Assembly (NCBI GenBank): GCA_029883975.1
Contig: JAOUIL010000005.1
Span: forward strand, 21,170-85,169
Direction of reading: 5' to 3'
Length of the DNA: 64,000 nucleotides
Source of the DNA: Betaproteobacteria bacterium
GTDB taxonomy: Bacteria; Pseudomonadota; Gammaproteobacteria; Burkholderiales; SG8-39
The number at the start of each line of letters is the position of its first letter. The first letter of the stretch is position 1. The notes beneath the pieces were generated by a model that was not told the DNA's origin, did no database searches, and saw only the letters and a list, made by a program, of their open reading frames with translations. Positions 27,393-35,239 of the stretch are shown here, in pieces. The position numbers were made by a program, and so were the translations under genes.

Positions 27393-29026
27393 CGCGGGTA
27401 GGCCGGCTCGTACATCTGCGAGCGGATGTAAGCGAGCACGTTCGCCGGCTTGCGCCGCGCGGTGAGACGGCGCGCGTAGGCCACGCCGGCCACGGCGGCC
27501 GCGATGTGCGCCGAGACGGGTCGGATGCGCGCAAGCGCCGGATACAGGCTGCCCTGCTCGAGGTCTGCTTTGGTCGTCTGGCGCGCGAGCGCGCGCGCCG
27601 CGGCGAGGAACATCTCGTCGGTGACGTGCCGGGCTCGGCTGGCAATCACGCCCAGGCCGACGCCGGGAAAGATGTAGGAGTTGTTGCCCTGGCGCGGCAC
27701 GAACACGCGGCCCTCGAGCGTCACCGGGTCGAACGGGCTGCCGCAGGCAAAGAGCGCGCGGCCGCCCGACCAGCGGTACGCCTGCTCGGCGGTGCATTCC
27801 GACTTCGAGGTGGGATTCGACAGCGCGAACACGATCGGCCGCGGGTGGTGGCGCGCCATCGCCTCGACGACAGCCTGGGTGAAGGTGCCGCCGACTGCCG
27901 CCACGCCGATGATCGCGGTGGGCTTGAGTGCCTCCACCGCGGCGGCGAAGTCGGCGACGCCAGCGTGCTCGTGCGCATAAGGCCGCTTGTGACCGGCCAG
28001 ATCGGCACGGCCCGCGACCACCAGGCCGCGCGAGTCGAACAGCCAGCAGCGGCGTCGCGCCTCGCTTGCGGCCAGGCCGTCCTCCGCGAGCGCGGCCACC
28101 ACCAGGTCGCAGATCCCGGTCGCCGCCTCGCCCGCGCCGAGGCACAGGATGCGCTGCTCGCCGAGCGCGCCGCCCGTGACGCGCAGCGCGGACATCAGGC
28201 CGGCCAGCACCACCGACGCGGTGCCCTGGATGTCGTCGTTGAAGGTGCAGATGCGCTCGCGGTACCGTTGCAGCAGGCGGAAGGCGTTGGTGTTGGCGAA
28301 ATCCTCGAACTGGATCAGCGCGCCCGGGAACACCTTCTGCACCGCCATGACGAATTCCTCGACCAGCGCATCGTAGCGCGCGCCGCGCAGGCGCTTCTGC
28401 CGCAGGCCGATGTAGAACGGGTCCTTGCGCAAGGCCTCGTTGTCCGTGCCGACGTCGAGCACCACGGGCAGGCAGCGCCGCGGATGCACCCCGGCGCAGC
28501 CGGTATAGAGGGAAAGCTTGCCCACCGGGATGCCCATGCCGTTCGCGCCCAGGTCGCCCAGGCCGAGGATGCGCTCGCCGTCGGTGACCACGATGATGCC
28601 GATGTCGCGGTGCGGCCAGTTGCCGAGCACCCTGGCGATGCGGCCGCGGTCGTTGGCGCCGATGAACAGGCCGCGCGGCCGCTGGAAGATGTTGCCGAAC
28701 TCCTGGCAGGCGAGGCCGACGGTCGGCGTGTAGATGAGCGGCATGATCTCGTCGGGGTGCTCGCCGACGACGCGGAAGAACAGCGCCTCGTTGCGGTCGT
28801 GCAGCGCGTTGAGGTCGATGAACTTCTCCAGCGGGCTCGGCAGGCCGCGCAGGTGCGCGAGGCTGCGCTGCATCTGCTCCTGCTGCGTATGCACGTGCGC
28901 CGGCAGCAGCCCGCGCAGGCCGAGCCGGTCGCGCTCGCGCTGCGTGAAGGCTGTGCCCTTGTTGTAGAGCGGGTCGCGCAGCAGCGCGATGCCGCGTCGG
29001 CCGGCCGGCAGCGAGGCTTTCTTCAT
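27383..29026 (-). CDS. NAD-type malic enzyme (SfcA/MaeA-like)
   Basis: A 547-residue malic enzyme without a phosphotransacetylase domain. It contains LIYTPTVGLACQEFG, GLGDLGANGMGIPVGKLSLYTGCAGV, the metal site QFEDFANTNAFRLLQRYR, FNDDIQGTASVVLAG, the dinucleotide fold ILCLGAGEAATGICD and FALSNPTSKSECTAEQA. It decarboxylates malate to pyruvate and CO2. ATG at 29026 overlaps the stop of the FAD/ferredoxin subunit gene (ATGA), so it is the last gene of the 2-oxoacid oxidoreductase operon. Pyruvate made here could feed that enzyme. Confidence 0.94.
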   Translation of the reverse strand: MKKASLPAGRRGIALLRDPLYNKGTAFTQRERDRLGLRGLLPAHVHTQQEQMQRSLAHLRGLPSPLEKFIDLNALHDRNEALFFRVVGEHPDEIMPLIYTPTVGLACQEFGNIFQRPRGLFIGANDRGRIARVLGNWPHRDIGIIVVTDGERILGLGDLGANGMGIPVGKLSLYTGCAGVHPRRCLPVVLDVGTDNEALRKDPFYIGLRQKRLRGARYDALVEEFVMAVQKVFPGALIQFEDFANTNAFRLLQRYRERICTFNDDIQGTASVVLAGLMSALRVTGGALGEQRILCLGAGEAATGICDLVVAALAEDGLAASEARRRCWLFDSRGLVVAGRADLAGHKRPYAHEHAGVADFAAAVEALKPTAIIGVAAVGGTFTQAVVEAMARHHPRPIVFALSNPTSKSECTAEQAYRWSGGRALFACGSPFDPVTLEGRVFVPRQGNNSYIFPGVGLGVIASRARHVTDEMFLAAARALARQTTKADLEQGSLYPALARIRPVSAHIAAAVAGVAYARRLTARRKPANVLAYIRSQMYEPAYPRYA

Positions 29027-30648
29027 ATCTCCTCGGGGATCATCTTGATCGCGCCGCAGGGGCATTCGGCGACGCAGATGCCGCAGCCCTTGCAATAGTC
29101 GTAGTTGAACTGGAAGCGCTTGCCCGGTCCCAGCTTGATCACGGCGTTGTCCGGGCACACGCCGTAGCAGTTGTCGCACTCGAAGCAGTTGCCGCAGGAC
29201 AGGCAGCGGCGCGCCTCATACAGCGCGTTGGTCTCGTCCAGGCCGTTCACCACCTCGTCGAAGGTGGATTGCCGCCGCACGACGTCGAGCACCGGGCGCA
29301 CCGTCTTCGGCGCGTCCGCGTAGTACCAGGGGTTGAGCCGCTCGAAGGTCGCCGGCTCGTGCCTGGGCGGCGGGGCGTAGCGCGCGCCGCGCAGCCAGGC
29401 GTCGATGTGGCGCGCCGCCTTCTTGCCGTGGCCGACGGCCACGGTGACCGTGCGCTCGGCGGGCACCATGTCGCCGCCGGCGAAGATCCCCGCGCTGCCG
29501 GTCATCATGTCAGGGCCGACACGCACCACGCCGTCTTTCACCTCCAGCCCCGGCACGCCGTCAATCAGGGAAAGGTCGACGTCCTGGCCGAGCGCGAGCA
29601 CCACCGAGTCGGCGGCGAGCGTCTCGAACTCGCCCGTCGGCTGCGGGCTGCCGTCGGCATCGAGCACCATCTTCTCCACCGTGATCGAGGACGCGGCGGC
29701 CTGCCTGATGGTCGAGAGCCACCTGATCAGCACGCCTTCCTGCAGCGCTTCCTCGACCTCGAAGTCGTGCGCGGGCATCTTCTCGCGCGTGCGCCGGTAG
29801 ACGATGATCGCTTCCTCGGCGCCGAGGCGCTTGGCGGTGCGCGCCACGTCGATCGCGGTGTTGCCCCCGCCGTACACCACCACGCGGCGACCGAGCAGCG
29901 GCTTGTCGGCGCCCTCCATCGAGCGCAGCACCGACAGCGCATCGAGGATCTTCGCCGCGCTGCCGGCGGGGATGTAGGCGCGCTTGGCGATGTGCGCGCC
30001 GACCGCGAGGAATGCGGCGTCGAACGCGCCCGCGCGCATCGTCTCGCGGATGTCCGAGACCTTGGCGTTGAGCCGCAGCTCGACGCCGAGGCCGACAATG
30101 CGCCGCACCTCGGCTTCGAGCACCTCGCGCGGCAGGCGGTACTTCGGGATGCCGAAGCGCATCATGCCGCCGGCCACCGGGCCCGCCTCGTGGATGGACA
30201 CCGCGTGGCCGAGGCGGGCGAGATGGTAGGCGGCCGACAGGCCGGAGGGGCCGGCGCCGACCACCAGCACGCGCTTGCCCGATGCCGGGGCCGGCGCGGT
30301 GAGTCGCCAGCCGTGGCGGATCGCCTCGTCGCCGAGGAAGCGCTCGACCGAGTTGATGCCCACAGCGGCATCGAGGTGCGCGCGGTTGCACGAGGTCTCG
30401 CACGGGTGGTAGCAGACGCGCCCCATGACCGCGGGCAGCGGGTTGTCCTGCGTGAGCAGCCGCCAGGCCGCCTCGTAGTCCCCCGATTCGGCGTGATACA
30501 GCCAGCCCTGGATGTTCTCGCCGGCGGGGCAGGCGTGGTTGCATGGCGGCAGCCGGTCGACGTACACGGGGCGCGAGGTGCGCCAGGTGCCGGTGTGGTT
30601 GGCGAGGCTCGAGCCGGGATCGAGCGTGATGGCGAAAGGCTTGCGCAT
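29023..30648 (-). CDS. FAD/NAD(P) oxidoreductase fused to 2x4Fe-4S ferredoxin domain (2-oxoacid oxidoreductase electron-transfer subunit)
   Basis: A 541-residue protein resembling the GltD small subunit. The N-terminal 4Fe-4S region (PPCNHACPAGENI and GRVCYHPCETSCNR) is followed by FAD binding VLVVGAGPSGLSAAYHLARLG, a second dinucleotide fold VVVYGGGNTAIDVARTAKRLG, and GIFAGGDMVPAERTVTVAVGHGKKAA. The C-terminus carries a two-cluster ferredoxin module (CDNCYGVCP and CKGCGICVAECP). It would pass electrons from the 2-oxoacid oxidoreductase to NAD(P), like PadH plus PadF of phenylglyoxylate:NAD oxidoreductase. It lies 3 nt after the beta-subunit gene. Confidence 0.88.
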   Translation of the reverse strand: MRKPFAITLDPGSSLANHTGTWRTSRPVYVDRLPPCNHACPAGENIQGWLYHAESGDYEAAWRLLTQDNPLPAVMGRVCYHPCETSCNRAHLDAAVGINSVERFLGDEAIRHGWRLTAPAPASGKRVLVVGAGPSGLSAAYHLARLGHAVSIHEAGPVAGGMMRFGIPKYRLPREVLEAEVRRIVGLGVELRLNAKVSDIRETMRAGAFDAAFLAVGAHIAKRAYIPAGSAAKILDALSVLRSMEGADKPLLGRRVVVYGGGNTAIDVARTAKRLGAEEAIIVYRRTREKMPAHDFEVEEALQEGVLIRWLSTIRQAAASSITVEKMVLDADGSPQPTGEFETLAADSVVLALGQDVDLSLIDGVPGLEVKDGVVRVGPDMMTGSAGIFAGGDMVPAERTVTVAVGHGKKAARHIDAWLRGARYAPPPRHEPATFERLNPWYYADAPKTVRPVLDVVRRQSTFDEVVNGLDETNALYEARRCLSCGNCFECDNCYGVCPDNAVIKLGPGKRFQFNYDYCKGCGICVAECPCGAIKMIPEEI

Positions 30649-30651
30649 CGT

Positions 30652-31644
30652 TCAGCCGTCCACGAGCCCGTAGCGCCGGATGTTGCGGTCGGCGATTTCC
30701 TGGATGCGCGCGATCAGGTCGGCGCGCGGCGCCTTGCCGAACAGGTGCGCGAAGCGCTTCTGCGGCCTCAGGTACTCCTCGACCGGCAGCTGCCGGCGGA
30801 TCTTCGACACCGAAACCACCTCGCCGCGCTCGGCCTCGAACACCGGGAACACCCCGGTTTCCTTCGCCAGACGCGCGATGCGGATCGTGTCGTGCGCCGC
30901 GTGCCCCCAGCCCAGCGGGCAGGGCACGAAGATGTGCAGGTAGCGCGCGCCGCGGAACTCCATCGCGCGCCGCACCTTGGCCTCCAGGTCGCGCAGCTCG
31001 GCGACGGTCGCCGTCGCCACGTACGGGATGCCGTGCGCCATGGCGATCGCCGGCAGGTCCTTGCCTTGCCCGAACACGTTGCCCGGCGGCTCGCCGACCG
31101 CCATCGTCGTCGCCGTGCGCGCTGCCGCGGGCGTGGCCGAGGAGCGCTGCACGCCGGTGTTCATGTAGGCGCCGTTGTCGTAGCACAGGTAGAGCACGTC
31201 GTCGTTGCGCTCGAACATGCCCGACAGGCAGCCGAAGCCGATGTCGGTGGTGCCGCCGTCGCCGCCCTGCGCGACGACGCGAATGTCGCTGCGGCCCTTG
31301 ACGCGCATCGCGGCAGCGATGCCGGTGGCCACCGCGGCGGTGTTGCCGAACAGCGAGTGTATCCACGGCACCTGCCACGAGGTCTCCGGATAGGGAGTGG
31401 AAAACACCTCCAGGCAGCCGGTGGCATTGGCGGCGATCAGGCGCTTGCCGGTGGCTTCCATCGCGGCGTCGATCGCGTAGCGCGCGCCGAGCGCCTCGCC
31501 GCAGCCCTGGCAGGCGCGGTGCCCGGAGTTGATCGAGTTGGTGCGCCGCATGTTCGCCTGCACCGAGCGCTCCTCGGCGGCCAGCAGGCGGTTGCCGACC
31601 GTGAAGGTGCCCGTCTGGTAGAACTTGACCGGCTGAAAGCTCAT
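30652..31644 (-). CDS. 2-oxoacid:acceptor oxidoreductase, beta subunit (TPP-binding)
   Basis: A 330-residue PorB-type subunit. It has the cluster/TPP region SGHRACQGCGEALGARYAIDA, the TPP-Mg motif VAQGGDGGTTDIGFGCLSG through YDNGAYMNTG, and the later PCPLGWGHAAHDTIRIAR. With the alpha and gamma chains it oxidatively decarboxylates a 2-oxoacid to acyl-CoA. The substrate (pyruvate, branched-chain, aryl-glyoxylate) cannot be told from sequence by eye. It starts 16 nt after the alpha gene. ATG at 31644 was chosen for MSFQPVKFYQTGTFTVGNRLL. Confidence 0.9.
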   Translation of the reverse strand: MSFQPVKFYQTGTFTVGNRLLAAEERSVQANMRRTNSINSGHRACQGCGEALGARYAIDAAMEATGKRLIAANATGCLEVFSTPYPETSWQVPWIHSLFGNTAAVATGIAAAMRVKGRSDIRVVAQGGDGGTTDIGFGCLSGMFERNDDVLYLCYDNGAYMNTGVQRSSATPAAARTATTMAVGEPPGNVFGQGKDLPAIAMAHGIPYVATATVAELRDLEAKVRRAMEFRGARYLHIFVPCPLGWGHAAHDTIRIARLAKETGVFPVFEAERGEVVSVSKIRRQLPVEEYLRPQKRFAHLFGKAPRADLIARIQEIADRNIRRYGLVDG

Positions 31645-31660
31645 CGCGCGCGCCTTGCGT

Positions 31661-32911
31661 CTAGATGCGCGCGGCGACCACGCCGAGGTCGCGCAGCATG
31701 CCTTCGGCGATCGGGCCCGAGCGCCGCTGCTCGCGCTCGCGCGCAAGCGCGCGCTCGACCAGCGCGCCGTCGAGGTCGAGGAAGCTGAGCGGCTCGAGCG
31801 TGCCGGCGAGCGCGGCGGCGAACACGCGCGCCAGCGACGCGCGCGTGATGGAGCGCCCGCCGAGGCCGGCGATCACCGCGTGCACCGCATCCGCGCTGCC
31901 GCCGTACGACGTGCGCACGTTGGAGGTGACGATGCCGCCCAGGCCCACCGCCAGGCTCTTCTCGATCACCACGACGCGCGTGGCGTGCGCCAGCGCCGCG
32001 CGCACCGCGGCGAGCGGCCAGGGCCGGAAGCAGGTGATGCCGAGCACGCCGATCTTCACGCCGTCGCGGCGCATCTCGTCGATCGTGTCCTTGATCGTGC
32101 CGAGCACCGAGCCCAGCGCGACGACGATCGTGTCGGCATCCTCGGTGCGGTAGCTGTGCAGCAGGCCGCCGCTGTCGCGCCCGAAGGCGCGCCGGAACTC
32201 GTCCGCCCAGCCCGGGATCAGCTCGAGCGCGCGCATCTGCTTGGCGTGCGCCAGGTAGCGCACCTCCATGAAGGCCTCGGGGCCGACCATCGCGCCGATC
32301 GACACCGGCTCGGCGGGATCGAGCACCTGCCGTGGCTCGAACGGCGGCAGCCAGGCGTCCACCTGTTCCTGCGTCGGCAGGTCCACGCGCTCGTAGGCGT
32401 GCGTGAGGATGAAGCCGTCCATGCATACCATCACCGGCAGCGACAGCTCCTCGCCGAGGCGGAACGCCTGGATGTGCAGGTCGAGGGCCTCCTGGTTGTT
32501 CTCCGCGAACAGCTGGATCCAGCCGCAGTCGCGCTGGCTCATGGCGTCGGTGTGGTCATTCCAGATGTTGATCGGCGCGCCGATCGCGCGGTTGGCGACC
32601 GTCATCACGATCGGCAACCCCAGGCCGGAGGCGTTGAATACCGCCTCGGCCATGTACAGCAGCCCCTGGCTCGCGGTGGCGGTGTAGGCGCGCGCCCCGG
32701 CGGCCGCGGCCCCGATCGCGACCGACATGGCGGCGAACTCGGACTCGACGTTGATGAACTCGCAGCGCGCGAGCGCGCCCGACTTCACCATCTCGCCCAG
32801 CCCTTCGACGATGTGCGTCTGCGGGGAGATCGGGTACGCGCAGATCACCTCCGGGCGGCACAGGGCGACGGCCTGCGCGACGGCTTGCGAGCCTTCAATC
32901 TGCTTGAGCAT
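31661..32911 (-). CDS. 2-oxoacid:acceptor oxidoreductase, alpha subunit
   Basis: A 416-residue PorA-type subunit. The pyrimidine-binding domain begins with EGSQAVAQAVALCRPEVICAYPISPQTHIVEGLGEM, followed by NVESEFAAMSVAIGAAAAGARAYTATASQGLLYMAE and RAIGAPINIWNDHTDAMSQRDCGWIQLFAENNQEALD. The transketolase-C-like domain covers about 245-350. It forms the TPP site with the beta chain. ATG at 32911 overlaps the gamma gene by 17 nt. The NIWNDHTD signature is that of Por/Vor/Pad alpha chains. Confidence 0.9.
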   Translation of the reverse strand: MLKQIEGSQAVAQAVALCRPEVICAYPISPQTHIVEGLGEMVKSGALARCEFINVESEFAAMSVAIGAAAAGARAYTATASQGLLYMAEAVFNASGLGLPIVMTVANRAIGAPINIWNDHTDAMSQRDCGWIQLFAENNQEALDLHIQAFRLGEELSLPVMVCMDGFILTHAYERVDLPTQEQVDAWLPPFEPRQVLDPAEPVSIGAMVGPEAFMEVRYLAHAKQMRALELIPGWADEFRRAFGRDSGGLLHSYRTEDADTIVVALGSVLGTIKDTIDEMRRDGVKIGVLGITCFRPWPLAAVRAALAHATRVVVIEKSLAVGLGGIVTSNVRTSYGGSADAVHAVIAGLGGRSITRASLARVFAAALAGTLEPLSFLDLDGALVERALAREREQRRSGPIAEGMLRDLGVVAARI

Positions 32912-33485
32912 GGCTGGCCTCGCGCATTTCGTTGCGCACGTATTCGTAGGCGGCACGCGCGGCCGCCACGTTGCCCTCGGCAACGTCGCCCCCGAACTTC
33001 TCGCGGACTGCCGCCGCCACCGAATCGAGCGAGATGCGGCCCGACACCGCGGCGAATCCCCCCAGCAGCGCGACGTTCGGCACGGGCCTGCCCACGTGCT
33101 GCAGCGCAAGCTCGGTCGCCGGCACGGTGCACAGGCGCTCGGCGCGCAGCGTGCGCGCGAGCTCGCCCACGCCGATCGCCTCGAAGGTGCGCGAGGTGTT
33201 GATCAGCACATAGCCGTCGCGCGCCAGGCCGCCGAACACGTCAACCTGGTGCAGCAGCGTCGGGTCCTGGATGATCAGGGCGTCGGGCTCGCGCACCGGC
33301 TCGCGCAGGCGGATCTCCTTGTCGTCGATGCGGCAGAAGGCCACTACCGGCGCGCCGGTGCGCTCGGAGCCGAAGCTGGGAAAGGCCTGCGCGTGCCGGC
33401 CCTCGAGGAACGCGGCGATGGAGAGCATCTCCGCCGCCGTCACGACACCCTGTCCGCCGCGGCCGTGGATGCGCACCTGGAACAT
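32895..33485 (-). CDS. 2-oxoacid:acceptor oxidoreductase, gamma subunit
   Basis: A 196-residue PorG-type subunit with the family start MFQVRIHGRGGQGVVTAAEMLSIAAFLEGRHAQAFPSFGSERTGAPVVAFCRI. It is the first gene of the operon gamma-alpha-beta-FAD/ferredoxin-malic enzyme. Directly before the ATG, CAGAAT (33497-33492) and an FNR-type box centred 40.5 bp upstream predict a leaderless, oxygen- or NO-controlled transcript; no ribosome site is visible. Confidence 0.92.
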   Translation of the reverse strand: MFQVRIHGRGGQGVVTAAEMLSIAAFLEGRHAQAFPSFGSERTGAPVVAFCRIDDKEIRLREPVREPDALIIQDPTLLHQVDVFGGLARDGYVLINTSRTFEAIGVGELARTLRAERLCTVPATELALQHVGRPVPNVALLGGFAAVSGRISLDSVAAAVREKFGGDVAEGNVAAARAAYEYVRNEMREASHAQAD

Positions 33486-33491
33486 GGGGGG

Positions 33492-33532
33492 ATTCTGGCG
33501 AAACCGGCGGGACGTCCGTTGACATGCATCAA
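33492..33532 (-). promoter_or_regulatory. FNR/DNR box and -10 of the 2-oxoacid oxidoreductase operon
   Basis: TTGAC-ATGC-ATCAA lies at 33519-33532 (centre 33525.5). On the minus strand CAGAAT at 33497-33492 would put +1 exactly on the A of the gamma-subunit ATG (33485), with the box at -40.5: a class-II FNR geometry. The same box lies 57 bp upstream of a TATATT (33570-33575) start for the divergent DUF2237 gene. Confidence 0.65.
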
Positions 33533-33589
33533 ATCGGCGCGTGCGCAGGCCGCAGGAGGGGGATTCGGCTATATTGCGGCGCACAGACG

Positions 33590-33961
33590 ATGAGCGAGGA
33601 AAAGAACGTCCTCGGCGGCGCGCTGATGGCCTGCAGCTACGCGCCGCTCACCGGGTACTTCCGCGACGGCAGCTGCGCCACGCACGGCGAGCAGGGCGTG
33701 GCGCACCTGGTGTGCGTCCGCGCGACGCGCGAATTCCTCGAGTTCAGCGCGGCGCGCGGCAACGATCTCGTCACGCCGCGCCCCGAGTTGCGCTTCCGCG
33801 GCCTGGCGCCCGGGGACCGCTGGTGCCTGCACGTGCTGCGCTGGGTGGAGGCTTGGCGCGCTGGCGCCGCGCCGCAGGTGGTGCTCGAGGCGACGCACGA
33901 GGGCGTGCTGGATTACGTGCCGCTCGCCGCGCTCAAGGAGCGCGCGCTCGACCTGAACTAG
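33590..33961 (+). CDS. DUF2237 family protein
   Basis: A 123-residue protein. It starts EEKNVLGGALMACSYAPLTGYFRDGSCATHGEQGVAHLVCVRATREFLEFSAARGNDLVTPRPELRFRGLAPGDRWCLHV, matching the DUF2237 (COG3651) family with several conserved Cys. Function unknown. A TATATT -10-like box lies 15-20 nt before the ATG, and a shared FNR-type box lies further upstream. The 3' end overlaps the convergent regulator gene by 4 nt. Confidence 0.85.
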   Translation: MSEEKNVLGGALMACSYAPLTGYFRDGSCATHGEQGVAHLVCVRATREFLEFSAARGNDLVTPRPELRFRGLAPGDRWCLHVLRWVEAWRAGAAPQVVLEATHEGVLDYVPLAALKERALDLN

Positions 33962-34695
33962 GCGCGCCCGCCGGCGAGCGCAGCGAGGCCGGCGCGATCC
34001 AGGATCGCAATCTGCGGGCCCGCGACTTCCACCAGGCCGCGCGACGTGAGCTCGCGCAGCAGGCGCGACATGGTCTCCTTCTTGACGCCCAGGCGCGCCG
34101 CGATGGTCGATTTCGTGGCCGGCAGGCGCACCACCCAGGCGCCGTTGCCGTCGGCCTGCGCCGCGCGCGAGTCCAGGTAGCAGGCGAGGCGCTGCAGGCT
34201 GCTGTGCTGCGCGCTCGCCTCGAGCTCGCCCACCAGCAGCAGCACGCGCTCGGCAAGCGTGCGCGCCAGCGCGACGGCGAAGCCGGCATTGCGCCCCATG
34301 AGCTGCCGCACGGGCAGCGAGGGAATCGTCGCCACCACGCAGTTCGACAATGCGACGAGGTCGACCGGGCAATCGCGCTCGAGCAGCACGGCGGCAAACC
34401 CGAAGGAATCGCCCGCTTCGAGGAGGCGCGCGATCCTCTCCTCGCCGTTGTTGCTCCGCAGCGTCAGTTTTGCCGAGCCTTCGACGAGCGCGACCACTCC
34501 GGGCAGGGGCTCTCCGCGCGCGGCGATCGTCGCGCCACGGCGATACACGCGCAACTGCGAATAGCCCGCAAGTTCATCGACTTCGGGGCGCGCCAGCTGA
34601 TCGAATGCCGGCAGCCGCGTGATCAGGGCCTCGAGGATCCTGCGGTCCCTGAAGGGGCGAATGGCAGTCGGGGCGCTCCGGATGCCTTGTTGCAT
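33958..34695 (-). CDS. CRP/FNR-family regulator, DNR/ANR-like
   Basis: A 245-residue regulator. The cyclic-nucleotide-fold sensor domain (about 20-135) contains RRGATIAARGEPLPGVVALVEGSAKLTL, and a dimer helix is near 130-155. The C-terminal winged HTH TKSTIAARLGVKKETMSRLLRELTSRGL carries Glu-x-x-Ser-Arg, the FNR residues that read TTGAT. The N-terminal Cys set for a 4Fe-4S cluster is missing, so a heme/NO (DNR-like) or other sensor is more likely than classic FNR. ATG at 34695 is preferred because an operator is centred 40.5 bp upstream; an in-frame ATG at 34737 lies within that operator. Confidence 0.9.
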   Translation of the reverse strand: MQQGIRSAPTAIRPFRDRRILEALITRLPAFDQLARPEVDELAGYSQLRVYRRGATIAARGEPLPGVVALVEGSAKLTLRSNNGEERIARLLEAGDSFGFAAVLLERDCPVDLVALSNCVVATIPSLPVRQLMGRNAGFAVALARTLAERVLLLVGELEASAQHSSLQRLACYLDSRAAQADGNGAWVVRLPATKSTIAARLGVKKETMSRLLRELTSRGLVEVAGPQIAILDRAGLAALAGGRA

Positions 34696-34728
34696 TGCAT
34701 CATGCTGACACTGTGACGGTGGAGGATG

Positions 34729-34742
34729 TTGACGCATGTCAA
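34729..34742. promoter_or_regulatory. FNR/DNR box 1, regulator/cytochrome divergent region
   Basis: TTGAC-GCAT-GTCAA has perfect half-site symmetry. Its centre (34735.5) is 40.5 bp upstream of the regulator ATG, and CAGCAT at 34707-34702 sits where a -10 would start the message at that ATG. It suggests autoregulation by a leaderless class-II promoter. Confidence 0.65.
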
Positions 34743-34768
34743 CCGGGACCCCAGAATCGGGCGCGCGT

Positions 34769-34782
34769 TTGATCCAGGTCAA
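34769..34782. promoter_or_regulatory. FNR/DNR box 2, regulator/cytochrome divergent region
   Basis: TTGAT-CCAG-GTCAA lies exactly 40 bp (centre to centre) from box 1, close to four helical turns. It is 115 bp upstream of the monoheme cytochrome ATG and likely controls the multiheme operon. An AAGAAT at 34802-34807 is a possible -10. Confidence 0.62.
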
Positions 34783-34890
34783 ACGCGCGCCGGCGCGTTC
34801 GAAGAATCGCGCGGGGCGCACCTTGCCATGACCCCGCGCGCCGGGGTAGCGTTCGGCAACAAGAGCAAGACCACAGAGGAGGCCGTACCG

Positions 34891-35232
34891 ATGAAGCGCT
34901 CCGTTTCCGTCTGGTCGATGGCAGGCGTCCTGGTTGCGGGCATCTGGTCAGCGCAGGCGCTGGCGGCCCCGGACGTCGCGAAGGCCGAGTCGCTGATGAA
35001 GAAGAGCGGCTGCAACAAGTGCCATGCGCTGTCGGCCAAGAAGGAAGGCCCGCCCTACAAGGAGACCGCCGCCAAGTACAAGGGCAAGGCGGACGCCGAG
35101 CAGAAGCTCTTCACGCACCTCACGACCAATCCGAAGGTCAAGGTCGAGGGCAAGGAAGAGTTGCACGATTCGCTGAAGACCAAGAACGACGCGGACGTCA
35201 AGAACGTCGTCGAGTACATCCTGACGCGCTGA
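34891..35232 (+). CDS. Periplasmic monoheme cytochrome c without distal Met
   Basis: A 113-residue protein with a signal peptide (about 1-25, cleaved after ALA) and one heme site, SGCNKCHALSAKKEGPPYKETAAKYK. It resembles small class-I cytochromes (c5/c555-like), but no Met follows the CNKCH motif, so the usual sixth ligand is missing. His residues in FTHLTTNP and EELHDSL are candidates. It is the first gene of the four-gene electron-conduit operon, with AGAGGAGG before ATG 34891. Role inferred: periplasmic shuttle between the tetraheme and decaheme proteins. Confidence 0.9.
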   Translation: MKRSVSVWSMAGVLVAGIWSAQALAAPDVAKAESLMKKSGCNKCHALSAKKEGPPYKETAAKYKGKADAEQKLFTHLTTNPKVKVEGKEELHDSLKTKNDADVKNVVEYILTR

Positions 35233-35239
35233 CCAGGAC

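Noticed and set aside
34695..34737. ATG at 34737 as regulator start
   Set aside because: It lies inside the TTGAC-N4-GTCAA operator and adds residues without the FNR-type cysteine cluster.
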